Positions 39,230 through 50,459 of a stretch of 64,000 bases of DNA are shown piece after piece (position 1 is the first letter of the stretch; each line of letters begins with the position of its first letter). The position numbers and the translations under genes are program-made. The notes under the pieces were generated by a model that saw only the letters and a list, made by a program, of their open reading frames with translations, was not told the origin of the DNA and did not search any database. The DNA is from Trichomonas vaginalis G3 (Eukaryota > Parabasalia > Trichomonadida > Trichomonadidae): assembly GCF_026262505.1 (NCBI RefSeq), contig NC_067206.1:18559319-18623318 (forward strand), in the 5' to 3' direction.

Positions 39230-39944
39230 TTTGATGCCTAAGATAGTGTATATCTGCATGAACAATCTGATAAATGAAGGCTGCCTCGTATTTGTGATAA
39301 TTTTTCTCAACTTCTGGGATTTTTGGTAAATCTTCCTCACATTTTAATATGGCCTCGTTGATTTTTCTCCCCATATTATATGAAGGAGGTTTAATCGATG
39401 GGTCAAGGTATAAGCATGTTGGAAGTCTGTAGTTTATGTCAGAAATTTGAGAAGGAGGCGTTAGAGACTCTGGTATATGCGATTTTTTAGTAGTTCTATC
39501 AATTCCATCAGTATAATTTTGCATTTGTATAACATCTTGAATATTTAAATTTGGATTTGCTGTAATTTTTTGTCTTAAATCGTTGAATTCTGTTTCGTGC
39601 TGACGAACAAAATGTAAGTCTGATCGAATTTTTTGAGTCATGTTGTTGATTCCCATAGTATTTTGGAAATCTTTTAAATTTCCATATACAACTGAACTTT
39701 TAATATCGATTTCTACAGGTTTTCGTCCCTTTTTGAGGTGATAATCTTGAACTATAGGTGAATTTATACTTTTTAACTGGTTAATCTTGTTGTAAAATGC
39801 GCATTTTGATATTGTCCTTCTAATACCTGGCTGAATTTCAGAATCTGATAATATATTCTTCAGTATTTCACCTCGGTTCAATCTCTGAATGCTATCTTTA
39901 ATAAATTCGTCTGAGATATCTTGACTAAAAAATCGTTCAGTCAT

Positions 39945-41456
39945 TAAATTTATTTAATCGGCTCAGGCTCAATTCTCTGAAAAGTCCGGACAAATTTGCT
40001 AAATATTTATGCATATTCATTATTTGATTCTATGTTTTTACTAAAAATAGATTTTTGCATTAATTAAAAAAAGTTTTTTGAATAAAATATTTTGCGAACT
40101 TCAGAAAATAAATTGAAAAGATTCTATATTTATATAAAAAAGTCTAAAATTCAAATTTGCACAGCTAATCAAACATGCTGTCTCGATCAAATTTTGTATA
40201 CATTTTACAAAACTCAATCAAATGAAATATAAAGAATTTCAAATTCATTCCCACAAGCCACTACAAGAAAATGCAAGCCCAGAATCATTAGTTGATGTAG
40301 AATTTGATGAAAGTAGCTTTGAAACAGAAGACATTTTAATTATAGCAATTTCATATTTTTCTAATATATTTTGTCAATTAAAATCAGTTCAACAACATTA
40401 AATTCCATATTAACATTTATAATTTCAAAAGAATCTTTAAATTCAACAATTTTAATATTTTTTAGATAATATTTCGAAGTCCTATATAGAAACCATTGAT
40501 ACTGCAATATTGGAAAGCACAATTAATTTATTTTAAGACAGCATCTTGCAACACCAAGTTGCTCACGTGATGATTACAAGCATATCTGCAAGGCAAAGTC
40601 CTCAGGATGCAGAACTTTGCCTGCAATCAGAAAAGAGATTGCTCCAAGGTTAACTATAGTTTAATATCGTAAAATTCACCTCAAAATGACGTTAACACTT
40701 TTAAATTTATACGTTTAAATTCTATAGTTTATTTCCAAGTTTTTCTTTTTATTTATGATAAATACCCTATTATAGTATGTTTTTTCTTTCAAAATTTCAT
40801 TAAAAATTATTCACTATTCATATTTGACGTATTTATTTCGTTAATCAAATGTTCGGCATTTGATTATGAACTTTTTGATATACTTTTAACGACATGTGTT
40901 GATGAAATCTTTGATTAGCTTTCTAAAAAAATCGCATGTGTTGCTAATATAATTCATAGAATCGAACAATGAGTATAATGATCTAATTGAAAACAAAGCA
41001 AAGGCGTACGAATCATTCATTTTTGTATTATCTGAGGTATCGTTGAGACAGTTTCCTAACTGAGTTGCATGTTTGATTTTATCCAAATCACTAACCAAAA
41101 AATCATCGTCATCATACCAAATTACAATAGTATGCCTATTAACAACTAATATAGTTCTTATGTTTTTGGTTTGTAATGCATAATAAAAGTCCTGATATCA
41201 TTTTTGACACTTTACATTTTTATTAGTTCTCTTTTTAAAACTTTAAAATCAGATATAGTTTCTTATTTATAGTTTTTATTTCTTTTTTTGAGCCCGTAAC
41301 AAATTTGCCCAGTGTCACTTTTAGAAAAAGTGACACTTAGGTTTACATGTCAGAATAGTTTGCATGGCATAAAATTGAATAGTTTACAGTGTGTTGTTCA
41401 AAGGAATGTGACTAATATTTAAACAATAGTTTCAAGAAATATATGTTAATAATTAT
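39945..41456. other. Gene-poor region right of the rve C transposase
   Basis: AT-rich. One palindrome at 40588-40632 (GGCAAAGT/ACTTTGCC). Short frames at 40222-40401 and 40886-41098 have no recognisable features. TGTCACTTTTAGAAAAAGTG near 41312 may be an element end. Confidence 0.4.
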
Positions 41457-41698
41457 GATCAGTATAGTGAAGAAGTGTTATAGCTTCAAAGATTTAGCAA
41501 GATTCAAATTAGATTATGCAAAAAAATTTCTAAACTAACAAACAGAGATTTACAATAAATACTCATAATGAAATAATTACCATACTGAAGCAGTGTTATA
41601 GCTTCAAAGATTTACTAAGATTCAAATTAGATTATGCACAAAAAATTTCTAAACTAACAAACAGAGATTTACAATAAATACTCATAATGAAATAATTA

Positions 41699-42752
41699 TG
41701 TTGTGCATGAAAAATAGCGTGACTTCACTTTTGACAAAAAGTGATACTATTTCTGATGGTTTTGTCATTTATTTGTCAGATTTATAAATGGATAATAATG
41801 CTGTAAATCAGATATTAATTAAAAATATTTAAGATTTATGTTCGAATTGAAAAGCAAAATGATATTTTTTTAATTGAAAAACGTTATTATCTGATATTTT
41901 GAAGTTTGTAATATTTGTTAGTATCTTAAATTATTGAATGCATACGTTTTTTATGTTCTCAATTTTAAAAAAATTGTGAAGAATTTAGTTTTTTGGAGAT
42001 GGATGTTTAATATTTGTGAGTGAGAATGCAAGCAGGAGTTTGGTACTTTAAGGCTAGGTTGAGATAGATTTCCCATTATATTATCTGTGAATATATTGTT
42101 TGAAAATTCAAGATATAAAAATATATTATCAAAAAATTTTATATTTTAAATACAATAGGGTGGAAGTATAGTACGATGAGATAGCAATGATATATTTTAT
42201 AATGGGAGGTAATCTGAAGATAAGTAGCAAATTTTATGCGATTTTGATTGGGAGTTGGAGGGTGTGAGTACTATAGCATGTAATAGTATCTCACACCCTC
42301 CAATTCTTCCTATGGCGCCGAAAAATTTTTGGTGAAATGTCGTCGCATTTCACCAAAAATTTTCGGCGCCATATAGAGAATTATAGTCTGCGAGGTACTG
42401 ATTCTATCTATGTACCTCGCAGATCATAGTTCTCAGCCAAAATGGCTAATAATTTGAGAGTCTATATGATAATGTAAAAGTTAAAACATTCAAGTATTTA
42501 AGTATTTCTTTAAAATATTAAGTTTTTTATTTTTCCAATAAAATTCTAATATCAAATATTTTTATTTAACGATTAATTTTATTTATATTTTTATAGTTTT
42601 GTTTTAAGAAAAAATATTGTTAGGGTTTTATGGATTTTCAATTAATATACAAGATAATTCATGAATGTATATATTTCCAAGTTTTTAAGGATGCAACACT
42701 TTACATTTGTAAACTGTCAAAAATGAAGTCACGCTATTTTTCATGCATTACA
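41699..42752. mobile_element. MITE1 copy 1 (1054 bp)
   Basis: Left terminus TGTTGTGCATGAAAAATAGC and, reversed, right TGTAATGCATGAAAAATAGC; both continue GTGACTTCA(C)TTTTGACA. Flanked by a perfect 15-bp duplication ATAATGAAATAATTA (41684-41698 and 42753-42767). Contains one set of hairpins. No protein coded. Confidence 0.9.
42248..42440. repeat. Three-hairpin set in MITE1 copy 1 (array 6)
   Basis: GAGTTGGAGGGTGTGAGTAC... (42250-42308), GGCGCCGAAAAATTTTTGGT... (42313-42371) and GAATTATAGTCTGCGAGGTA... (42378-42436) are palindromes laid end to end. They are diverged versions of the first three hairpins of the element C unit; the fourth survives only as AGCCAAAATGGCT. Confidence 0.9.
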
Positions 42753-43015
42753 ATAATGAAATAATTACCATACTGAAGCAGTGTTATAGCTTCAAAGATT
42801 TACTAAGATTCAAATTAGATTATGCACAAAAAATTTCTAAACTAACAAACAGAGATTTACAATACGTTCATCAATTTTATAAACAAAGATATACTTACAT
42901 TATGGATTTAGTATAGTATTCTCATAATAGAGTTATTATTAGGGAACTGCAAAATTTACCAAAAAGTGACGTTGTAAACTTTTTTCTCGTTTAAAATTAT
43001 GTAAAAGTGCCAAAC

Positions 43016-43300
43016 ATTCTAATGGGAGGAATCGATGAGGAACAGGGAATGCACAACCATTCCCAGGGAGTATGGATGCTACTCTCGTTCCAAATCGGTT
43101 TCTCCCATTAGAATGTAAATGCATAGCTTGCTAAGTTTGGGAAAATTTATAATAATATACCAAACTTAGCGAGGAAAGCGAAGCACAATGGCGATGCCAG
43201 GTAGCAGAATAGGCCCCTGCTACCCCTCGCCGTTGTGCTTCGCTTTCAGGAGAACTTTGGCTGAATAACATAGTTATTCAGCCAAAGTTCTCCTAAAGCA
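43016..43300. repeat. Hairpin array in MULE2 (array 7)
   Basis: Palindromes at 43018-43116 (CATTCTAATGGGAG/CTCCCATTAGAATG arms with an inner repeat), 43126-43172 (GCTAAGTTTGG/CCAAACTTAGC), 43172-43250 (AAAGCGAAGCACAAT/TTGTGCTTCGCTTT) and 43250-43295 (AGGAGAACTTTGGCTGAATA...). They abut one another, as in the other arrays, but the sequences are unrelated to the element C unit. Confidence 0.85.
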
Positions 43301-44369
43301 AGGCACTGCAGAGCGTTGCAGGCCACATACTGGCTTTATCTGTTTAAGTTTTAAAAAAAAAATAAAAATATAAAATTAAAAAAAATTATAAATAATCACT
43401 TTTTATTTTTATCCATGTAATTTGATAAATGATATGTATCAATGATTTCTTGAGTCTTCTCCTTTTCTTTTTCAATAATTGAATGAGGATCTTGATTGCA
43501 AAATTCACTGATCTGCATAATTATTTCATTTTTTATGCATACCGGGATGTCTAATGATGAAAATTTATTCATCATCCTTTGTTCAGCTTTTTGCGCGCCT
43601 GACATTTCATCAATCAATTTTTCTAAACCATTTTGCAAAGTACTTATATTGATGGAATGTACCTTAATTTGCCTGCTTATTTTTTCGATTAAATTGTAAC
43701 AATCTTCCACTTTTTTGTTTGTGTTTTTAAATTTCAGACTTTCTCTTGGGTGATATTCGTTTATTGGATTAGTAAGTTTAGAATCCATATATGCTCTCAT
43801 ATTGAATGATCCTGAAATTACACTAAGCACTTTTTAACAAAAGTGTCAACTCGCATATTTAAGGTTCCTCCTAAATAATAATATTTTACCTTTTTATTTA
43901 TAGACTCGGAAATATTATTAGTTAGGGCATATTTAAGATCACGGCCAGATGCAATCCATTTTTCACGATTGCTAAACCACTGATTTTCAAAATAATCAAG
44001 AGCCTTTTGATCATTTTTAACAATTGATCTGATTGTTTCAATATCTTTATCAATCCATTCAGATTTTATATTCCGACCGTAAGCAAGACAATTCATAATT
44101 TTTTGAATTTTTTCTTTATCGTCTTTTGTCATGTAAAATTCATTGAGTTTTTTTCTGACAGCTCTCATCACGTGAACAGCGCACCAATGCAATATTGCAT
44201 TAGGAAAAGATAATTTAATTCCTTTTTCTTATACCATACCGAAAAGGGTCGCTAGAAAAGTGACTTTTGGCACCAAAATTATTTTTTAAAAAAAACTTAT
44301 TTTTATTATTTAATCAATATTACAGTATTACATATTATTTTTTATATCAAATCCATACTATTTTTCAGA

Positions 44370-45626
44370 ATGGAAGTTTTTGTAAACTTTTACAAAAATC
44401 AAATGGATCCATATCACTGGCATCGTACCTCCAGAAAATTAGTTGACATCGAATGGCTAAAGGAATCGGTTCAACAAATTAACTCTGGAATGAAGCTAAA
44501 GGATATTTGCAAAAAGGCCCGTTTAAATAATGGTACCTTTCGTGAAATATCCAAAACCATGTTCAAAAAGCTTGTCAGAGAAAATAATTTGGAATTAATT
44601 CCAAAAAGAGGAAGAAAACAAATAGAAATTAATCTTGATGCCTGCCAAGCTTATGCAAATTTGAAAGATTTAATGCCCGATGCAGGCATCAATAAAATTA
44701 TTCAGAAAATGAAAACAGACCTTGTCAATATTGAGAAGAATCCAGAAGAATTTCAAAAAATTCAATCAGAAATTCAAAAAAATGGAGAAATAAATTATGA
44801 GTCTGGAAACTGGCTCGATGAAGTTGACCGCACAACTTTAGTTCCCGTTGTGACTCCAATAGAAGGTACGCCTATTGAAATAAATCCATTACGCGAATCT
44901 CTTCAAACGGCAACATACATTACAAAAAATTTCGATTCTCTCTCATATAGAATAGGCAGGAAAATACACGAAGCGATTATCGCAGATACTCCCCCTCAAA
45001 ATCAAGAAAATCAGCAAAAATAAATTCCTCGAAATTATCTAGCATCCAAATGTCATCAAATTTGGCATGCTGATATCCACTATTGGAGGAAACGAATAGG
45101 CAAATATTTGTTTGCGATAATAGACGACAGATCGCGAAAAATCATAGATTTTAATTTATTTACCGAAAAAACAGCTCAAAATACAACTGCAGTTCTTAAA
45201 AGAGCATTAAGTACTCTACCTCAACCACCATACGCTATTTGGACCGATAACGGCCTTGAAAATAAAAGCTCATTTCATCAACTTTTGGTTGAACGTGGAA
45301 TTGAGCATATTTTTATTCAACCGGGCAATCCACAGGCAAATGGTAAGATTGAGAGATGGTGGCCATACGTGGAAAGAAACTGCAAGTCAGAATCAGATCT
45401 TCCACGGGTCATCAGATTTTACAATAATATGCCCCATTCTTCTTTGCCTGTGAATCCTGAAACGAACGTTTACTTTACGCCGGATGAATTCGAGGCCAGT
45501 GAAGATGATGATCACTGGTATCGAAATCCAGAACAAGGATCATTCTGGATAGTCGACGGTCAATTAAAAACCTTAAGGAAAGCATTGACGAGTTCAGAAA
45601 ATGAAAATCTCGAGCAAGTTCAATAA
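44370..45626 (+). pseudogene. rve/DDE transposase of element rve A, one stop codon
   Basis: ATG at 44370, 418 codons. The N-terminal domain has SVQQINSGMKLKDICKKARL (helix-turn-helix-like), GRKQIEINLDACQAYANLKD and YRIGRKIHEAIIADT. An in-frame TAA lies at 45021-45023, where rve B codes a sense residue. The core is complete in the same frame: QIWHADIHYWRKR (first Asp), FAIIDDRSRKIIDFNLF, AIWTDNGLENKSSF (second Asp), GNPQANGKIERWW (Glu). The tail has NNMPHSSLPVNPETNVYFTP. One nonsense mutation is the only defect seen. The rve-core enzyme presumably acts on the TACCGAAA-type ends. Confidence 0.8.
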
Positions 45627-45739
45627 ATTTTCAACAAATTCTCAAATCATTACGAATAAACACTTAATATTATCGTATTTACATCTTTTTAATACAACTA
45701 TTTACTTACTGATGATTCATTGCAAATCATAGATTTGGA

Positions 45740-46312
45740 TGATAAGTTATATAAGAAAAGTTTCCGAGCTTACCGCTTAAAACAATAGCCTACATCATAT
45801 CTACGAATACCTCGGTACTCCGAGGCTACAGTTTTGCGCAGAAAGTTCAAAAAGTGACTTCGAATGCTAAGTTATCTAACAAAAGTTTCCGAGCTTACCG
45901 TTTAAAACAATAGCCTACATCATATCTACGAATACCTCGTTACTACGAGGTTCAGGTTAGTAAAAATCAATCTAAAAATATTTTTTATGTACGTTAATGT
46001 AATCTGAGAGTGAGAGGCATATAGTATGCCTATATACCTCTCACCCTTCAATTCCTACCAGAAAGTTCGAAAACTTGGTTGCAATCAGATGCAATTGCGA
46101 CCAAGTTTTCGAACTTTCTCGAGGGAATAGGAGCCTACAAAGCACTGACTATGTATCAGTGCCTGGTAGGCTTCAATTCACTTTCGAAATGGGAGAAACT
46201 TTGCTTTCATAAGATAACATACGAACAAAGTTTCTCCCATTTAGAGTTTGAATTGAAGGATGCGAGGTATATAGGCATACTATATACCTCTCACCCTTCA
46301 ATTCCTATGAAA
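45740..46312. repeat. Direct repeats and hairpins in rve A (array 8)
   Basis: Two direct copies of a ~110-bp segment (45752-45840 and 45872-45960) share CAATAGCCTACATCATATCT. Four palindromes follow: 46010-46055 (GAGAGGCATATAGTATGC...), 46060-46118 (GAAAGTTCGAAAACTTGGTT...), 46122-46178 (GGGAATAGGAGCCTACAAAG...), 46180-46250 (AAATGGGAGAAACTTTGCTT...), and a last 46245-46312 matching the first. The stem types equal those in MULE1 and rve B. Confidence 0.85.
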
Positions 46313-46382
46313 ACAGTTCTAAAATAAAAATAAAAAACAAACTTAAATTAACTCTTAAATTTTTTATATTTTAATTTCATAT

Positions 46383-47035
46383 TGTAATAAACAGAAATTC
46401 ATCAAAAGTGACAGCTCTCAATTTTTTGACATTTGTAAATTCTAAATTGAATGAGAAAAATGAAATAATACTAAGCATAATACAATATTCTAGATTTAAT
46501 TATAATTAGGGAAAAGTTAGTTTTGAGAGTACTTTTCATAGGCATATAGAATGAAATCTTCTGAAAAATAATATCACATAAACTCATATTATTTTCTAAT
46601 ATATAACTATTTTATATAAAAATCAAATTCAATGATCTTAAAAGCGAAGGATAAACCTCAAAATTTACGAATATAATGAGTGGGAATAGGCGTAAAGCAA
46701 AAATTGATATTTCATATGGTTTTATGATAGATAAGCATTATATTCCCACTCATTATATTCGTAAATTTTGAGGTTTATCCTTCGCTTTTAAGATCATTGA
46801 ATTTGATTTTATATAAAATAGTTATATATTAGAAAATAATATGAGTTTATGTGATATTATTTTTCAGAAGATTTTGTGTTCTTCTTCAAAATTTTATTTT
46901 TTTATTAAAAAGAATCTTTACAAAATATACATTTACTTTAATTAATATTTAAAAACGTGCTCTATCAAAAGTTCCAAAAATTCAATATTTTAGCTTTTCT
47001 GGGGTGTCACTTTTGATGAATTTCTGTTTACAACA
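46383..47035. mobile_element. MITE2 copy 3 (foldback)
   Basis: Left TGTAATAAACAGAAATTCAT and, reversed, right TGTTGTAAACAGAAATTCAT. The arms pair over most of the element with a short loop near 46690-46700; the centre present in copy 2 is deleted. It lies inside rve A near its right end. A target duplication is not clear; ATATTTT occurs on both sides. Confidence 0.85.
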
Positions 47036-47968
47036 ATATTTTTAATAAAATTCCTTATATATTATAATTATTATATTAAAAACCCTTTCGAATTTTGGCG
47101 CGAAAAATAAGAGTAAGTGTCACTTTTTGTCACTTTTCTAGTGACCCTTTTCGGTACGGAACAGTCAAGCACTTTGAAATATTTTCTGCTGTATTTGGAA
47201 AGACGATAAAATAAAAAAGTGGAAATGAGTGAGTTTTTTCTAATTTTGTTGAAACCATATAAAATAACATTTTATTTTCATTAATGAATCCGTTGCATCA
47301 ATAAAAAATTCCACAATTTTCTTACATAATTCTTTCAAATCAGCACTTGCATACAAATATATAAATTCTGTTGGTTTTTCATAGCTATCTATAACAAAAT
47401 CAAATAAATCCAAATTATGGGCACTTTGAAATTGATCTGAATATAATTTGGCGCTGAAAAATTCGTTTTGATTTAAAAAATCTTTCTGAACCAAAGAAGA
47501 ATTGACACTTTTCACTAAATTTGAATAATTTCTCTGAGAAAGACAGAAAAACTTTAGCATTTTTTCTTCCGAAGGTAATCCAAGTTTATCATAAATGTAT
47601 TCTTGTGCCGTTAAAGGATCTCCTCCTTCTTGAAGATGCATTTGTAAAAATGTTCGATAAAAATAAGACGCTGTGTCATTTTTTGCTTTCTTTTCATTTT
47701 TACCAGCGTCACTTTTTTCCTCTTTTTCATTTTTTTCTGCATGATTATGTGTTTTGACATAGGCTGTCAGTTCATAATTTCCATCCTCCACAATAAAACT
47801 AAATCCCGCATTACATCCTGGAGCAGTGCAATTAAAATACAAATATTCGCCTCCAAGTCTAGGAGATTATTTTTTTGAGTATTTGTAACCGGCATTTGCT
47901 TCATTGCTAATACCAAACCCAAGGAAGTCTATAAAACTTATTGTTTGGTGCAATTGGTAATCCTCCAT

Positions 47969-48302
47969 AATGACTGCTTTATAGAGAAATGAAGTGATTT
48001 TTTTGATTTTTTGCATGCTATTCAATTTTCAATATATAATAGGCCCGATTTTGAGATAAAAATTGGTCATTAATTGTTTTAAGAATGGTCATTAATTGTA
48101 TTCATTAATGGCCTAATATTTATTTATCAAGATTTATTTCAATATGCTGTTAAAAAGTTTATTAATATACTAACATATAAATTTCAATTTAAGAACATTT
48201 GAAATATTTCAAATAGTTTTTCAAGAATTAATGAAGCAAAATATTCGAATTATTTTTTAAAAATAATATCAACACTTTGTTAGGAAAAAATATAGATAAA
48301 TA
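47969..48302. other. MULE2 region upstream of the transposase start
   Basis: AT-rich, no gene; leads to the pogo element's left target TA at 48301-48302. Confidence 0.4.
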
Positions 48303-48368
48303 CCCAGATTTGCTTTACTTTTACCACCCCTTTAAGGCTGGAGAAAACACCTATCGTTCACTATTTTG

Positions 48369-48376
48369 TCACTTTT
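48369..48376 (+). promoter_or_regulatory. Initiator-like box TCACTTTT
   Basis: Lies 17-24 nt upstream of the ATG at 48393 of the pogo transposase; fits TCA(+1)YYW. Confidence 0.45.
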
Positions 48377-48392
48377 ATTTTACGTACGTAAA

Positions 48393-49748
48393 ATGGTTGA
48401 AGACTATCCTGGGCACCTAAGTCTCGCATTATTAGAAGCCCAATTAGAAAGTGGTGAATTTGCATATCAAAAGAGGTATCAAAAATATTATTTAAAGGTT
48501 GATCTCATTCAATTAGTGTTTGATTATTTTGAAGTTTGCTCAAATGTACATATTCCTCCAAACTTTTGTCGATTAGAAAGGCTTACTAACATAAAGAGAA
48601 GATCGCTCAACTATTATCATAGCAAATGGAAGGTAAATAGAAGTTACCGCCCAGGACAGAATTTTGGATTAGGAAGGAGACTTTTTACTAACGAACAAGA
48701 ACAACAAATATCAGAATTATTACGAATGCAATATATAAATGTCGGAATAGCAATAAGAAGAAGGCATTTAAAAAGTATGTTGTGGGAATTTTATAAAAGT
48801 TTTGATCCAGAGGTTCGCGAGTTCATGGATGAACGGAGAATATCGTATCGATTCATAAATGACTTCACTAAGAGGAATAAGTTGTCATTCCGTATGATAC
48901 GAAGCAAGAAAAGAGAAGAAGTCGACCAATCTCAAGTAGAATTGTTCATCACAGAAGTAAATAACATTATTGAATACCTTCCGTTAAACATGATCTTCAA
49001 CATGGACAAGACTCCTGTAAATTTTGTTTTCTTACATGGAAAAGTTCTTGCCAATGTAGGAGATCGAGTTACAGCTCATCTACCTAATGATTTCAAACAA
49101 TCCTTTACAGAAATCTGTACAATTTCGTTGGATTGTAAGTTATTTCCAACAATTTTCCTAGCAACAGGAAAAACTGACTTGTGCCACAGACAGTTTGATG
49201 GGATCGAAACGAGATATCCATACAAAATAATGCATTCTGGTGGTAACACGAGTACAGATGTAATGTTGGACTATCTTGAACTTCTTCATGATTGGGCAAA
49301 TAAAGAACCTTGCGCTCTTCTTATAGATCAATATAGGTCTCACATAAAATCTCCTGTTGTTGCTAAAGCTTCCAAACTCAATATAGAGCTCATCTACGTT
49401 CCAAAGTCTGGTACTGACAAATACCAGCCTCTTGATAGGCGTGTATTCGGAGCTGTGAAGGCAAAGTATGCAATGAAAGTTGCTGATCGCATCTTTGAGA
49501 ATTCGACTCCTATCTCCAAACCAGAAGCTGCTTCCTGCTTTATTCGAGCATGGAACACAGTCAGTTTAGCCACATTGATAACTGCTTGGCGCATTCCAGG
49601 TTCAAACCTAGAAAATTTCGATCAAGAAACTCTAGGAGCGCAAGCAGATGAAAGCGATGATGAAAATTCCTCTAGTGATGGTGAATTTGAGGAGGATGAA
49701 AAACCTTATTCCGATAATGAAGATGATGATGACGATTACCATCAATAA
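48393..49748 (+). CDS. pogo-like DDE transposase, intact
   Basis: 451 residues from ATG at 48393; an upstream TTG frame is not used. The N-terminal ~120 residues include a helix-turn-helix-like region (RRSLNYYHSKWKVNRSYRPG; NEQEQQISELLRMQYINVGI). The DDE_1 core has IFNMDKTPVNFVFLHGK (first Asp), ALLIDQYRSHIKSPVV (second Asp) and VPKSGTDKYQPLDRRVFGAV, the usual P-x-x-T-x-x-x-Q-P-L-D motif with the third Asp. The last 45 residues are acidic (Asp/Glu/Ser). Full length without stop or shift, flanked by proper termini, so this is the best candidate for an active transposase in the window. Confidence 0.85.
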   Translation: MVEDYPGHLSLALLEAQLESGEFAYQKRYQKYYLKVDLIQLVFDYFEVCSNVHIPPNFCRLERLTNIKRRSLNYYHSKWKVNRSYRPGQNFGLGRRLFTNEQEQQISELLRMQYINVGIAIRRRHLKSMLWEFYKSFDPEVREFMDERRISYRFINDFTKRNKLSFRMIRSKKREEVDQSQVELFITEVNNIIEYLPLNMIFNMDKTPVNFVFLHGKVLANVGDRVTAHLPNDFKQSFTEICTISLDCKLFPTIFLATGKTDLCHRQFDGIETRYPYKIMHSGGNTSTDVMLDYLELLHDWANKEPCALLIDQYRSHIKSPVVAKASKLNIELIYVPKSGTDKYQPLDRRVFGAVKAKYAMKVADRIFENSTPISKPEAASCFIRAWNTVSLATLITAWRIPGSNLENFDQETLGAQADESDDENSSSDGEFEEDEKPYSDNEDDDDDYHQ

Positions 49749-50459
49749 ACAAATAATTATGCTTTGTTTAACGATTTTTTGATTTCGAGATTTGATCATT
49801 TTTTAAAAAAATCAAATTAGCAAAGCAACATATAAAATAATTAATAGCCTACTATTAAGCATTTTATATCTTCAATGATTGGCTATGCATAAAAAATCTC
49901 ATAATATGAAAAACAAAAGTGAGTTATAATACGGTGTAAACAAGGTTATTTGCTTATAAAATGGATCTACATCAATTTTGTACTATGATTTATGTTAAAT
50001 GATGTTTAAATACCAAATTTTTGATTTGATTTCAAGAAAACAAACTGGTATTTGGACGTTGCAATAATAAAAGAAACTTATTTGTGTATCTAGTTTGGAT
50101 TCTTTATACTAAAACAATCTGGTATGCATTAGTAAGTTCTGCATGATCAAAAATTTGCTCAATAAAGAATAATACGGTTTCTATATTAGTGTAATAACTG
50201 CATGTACAATGAAGTTACATTTTCCTGAAAAGAAAGATTCTTTTGCCCTTGAAATATCCAAATTTTGTATTTAATGAGATAAAAATTCTTTAAATTTTAG
50301 TTATCATTTAATATCTTGCATTGCTAGGTTGTATTGGTAATAATGACTTGTTTGTATTTGTAAAATTCACAATGAGAAAGCTGATAAATTGATTTCACTG
50401 TTCCATTAAAAAAAGATAATCGTTTTTCTCAGAATTTTTAGACAAATAAAAATAAATAA
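49749..50459. other. pogo 3' non-coding region
   Basis: AT-rich; nothing recognised up to the MITE1 insertion. Confidence 0.4.

Larger units (their letters stand above)
37469..39944 (-). pseudogene. rve/DDE transposase of element rve C, interrupted
   Basis: ATG at 39944. The N-terminal domain (~210 residues; GRKPVEIDIKSSVVYGNLKD; SYNMGRKINEAILKCEEDLP) is shared with rve A and B. The catalytic core begins IVHADIHYLRHQ at ~39240 and is cut by element C2 (38025-39229). It resumes GNYLYAIIDDRSRYIIEYQV, IWTDNGKENLGVF (second Asp) and GHPEANGKIERWW (Glu). A frameshift near 37705 precedes the tail (HSSLPINPATGVHYSPSERL). Removing C2 with one TTTG copy restores colinearity, a clean insertion. The core is the retroviral-integrase (rve) type, with no zinc-binding H2C2 or chromodomain seen. 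Distinct from the Maverick integrase at 5589. Confidence 0.75.
36499..41340. mobile_element. rve-transposase element C (right end unresolved)
   Basis: The left terminus TACGGAAATGGTAC, then GAAAAAGTGATAG and TTTTTTGGCGCC, parallels the ends of rve A and rve B (TACCGAAA, then AAAAGTGAC, then GGCRCC). It contains a hairpin array, a minus-strand transposase pseudogene and element C2 nested in that gene. The right end was not found with confidence; a candidate zone is TGTCACTTTTAGAAAAAGTG at about 41312-41332. Confidence 0.55.
41457..42866. repeat. 118-bp tandem repeat array interrupted by MITE1
   Basis: Copies at 41457-41574 and 41575-41698. After the MITE1 insertion, a third runs from 42753 to about 42865. 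All share GTGTTATAGCTTCAAAGATT and AACAAACAGAGATTTACAAT. Non-coding. Confidence 0.85.
44233..47160. mobile_element. rve-transposase element A
   Basis: Left CCATACCGAAAAGGGTC and, reversed, right CCGTACCGAAAAGGGTC, both with TAGAAAAGTGAC inside. Located in the MULE2 transposase gene. Flanks share no duplication, and about 25 codons of the target are missing. Contains one plus-strand transposase gene, a hairpin array and a MITE2 copy. Confidence 0.8.
43396..47968 (-). pseudogene. Mutator-like transposase of MULE2, interrupted
   Basis: ATG about 47968 (MEDYQLHQTISFIDFLGFGI). An in-frame TAA follows after ~33 codons. Then LYFNCTAPGCNAGFSF with C-x4-C and a later H-x-H (KTHNHAE) forms the N-terminal zinc finger, and helical sequence with FFIDATDSLMKIKCYF gives the first catalytic Asp. 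Element rve A cuts the gene just after SAENISKCL. On its other side the gene resumes FPNAILHWCAVHVMRAVRKK, with ~25 codons (including the second Asp) lost. A shift near 43825 precedes the helical tail ending at 43396. So it has a nonsense codon, a deletion with insertion, and a frameshift. Confidence 0.7.

Noticed and set aside
40886..41098. 70-residue ORF
   Set aside because: No homology recognised, isolated in AT-rich DNA and no upstream initiator-like box.
42939..43124. 61-residue ORF at the MULE2 left end
   Set aside because: Lies over the terminal repeat and first hairpin.
46079..46327. 82-residue ORF in rve A
   Set aside because: Translation of hairpin array 8.
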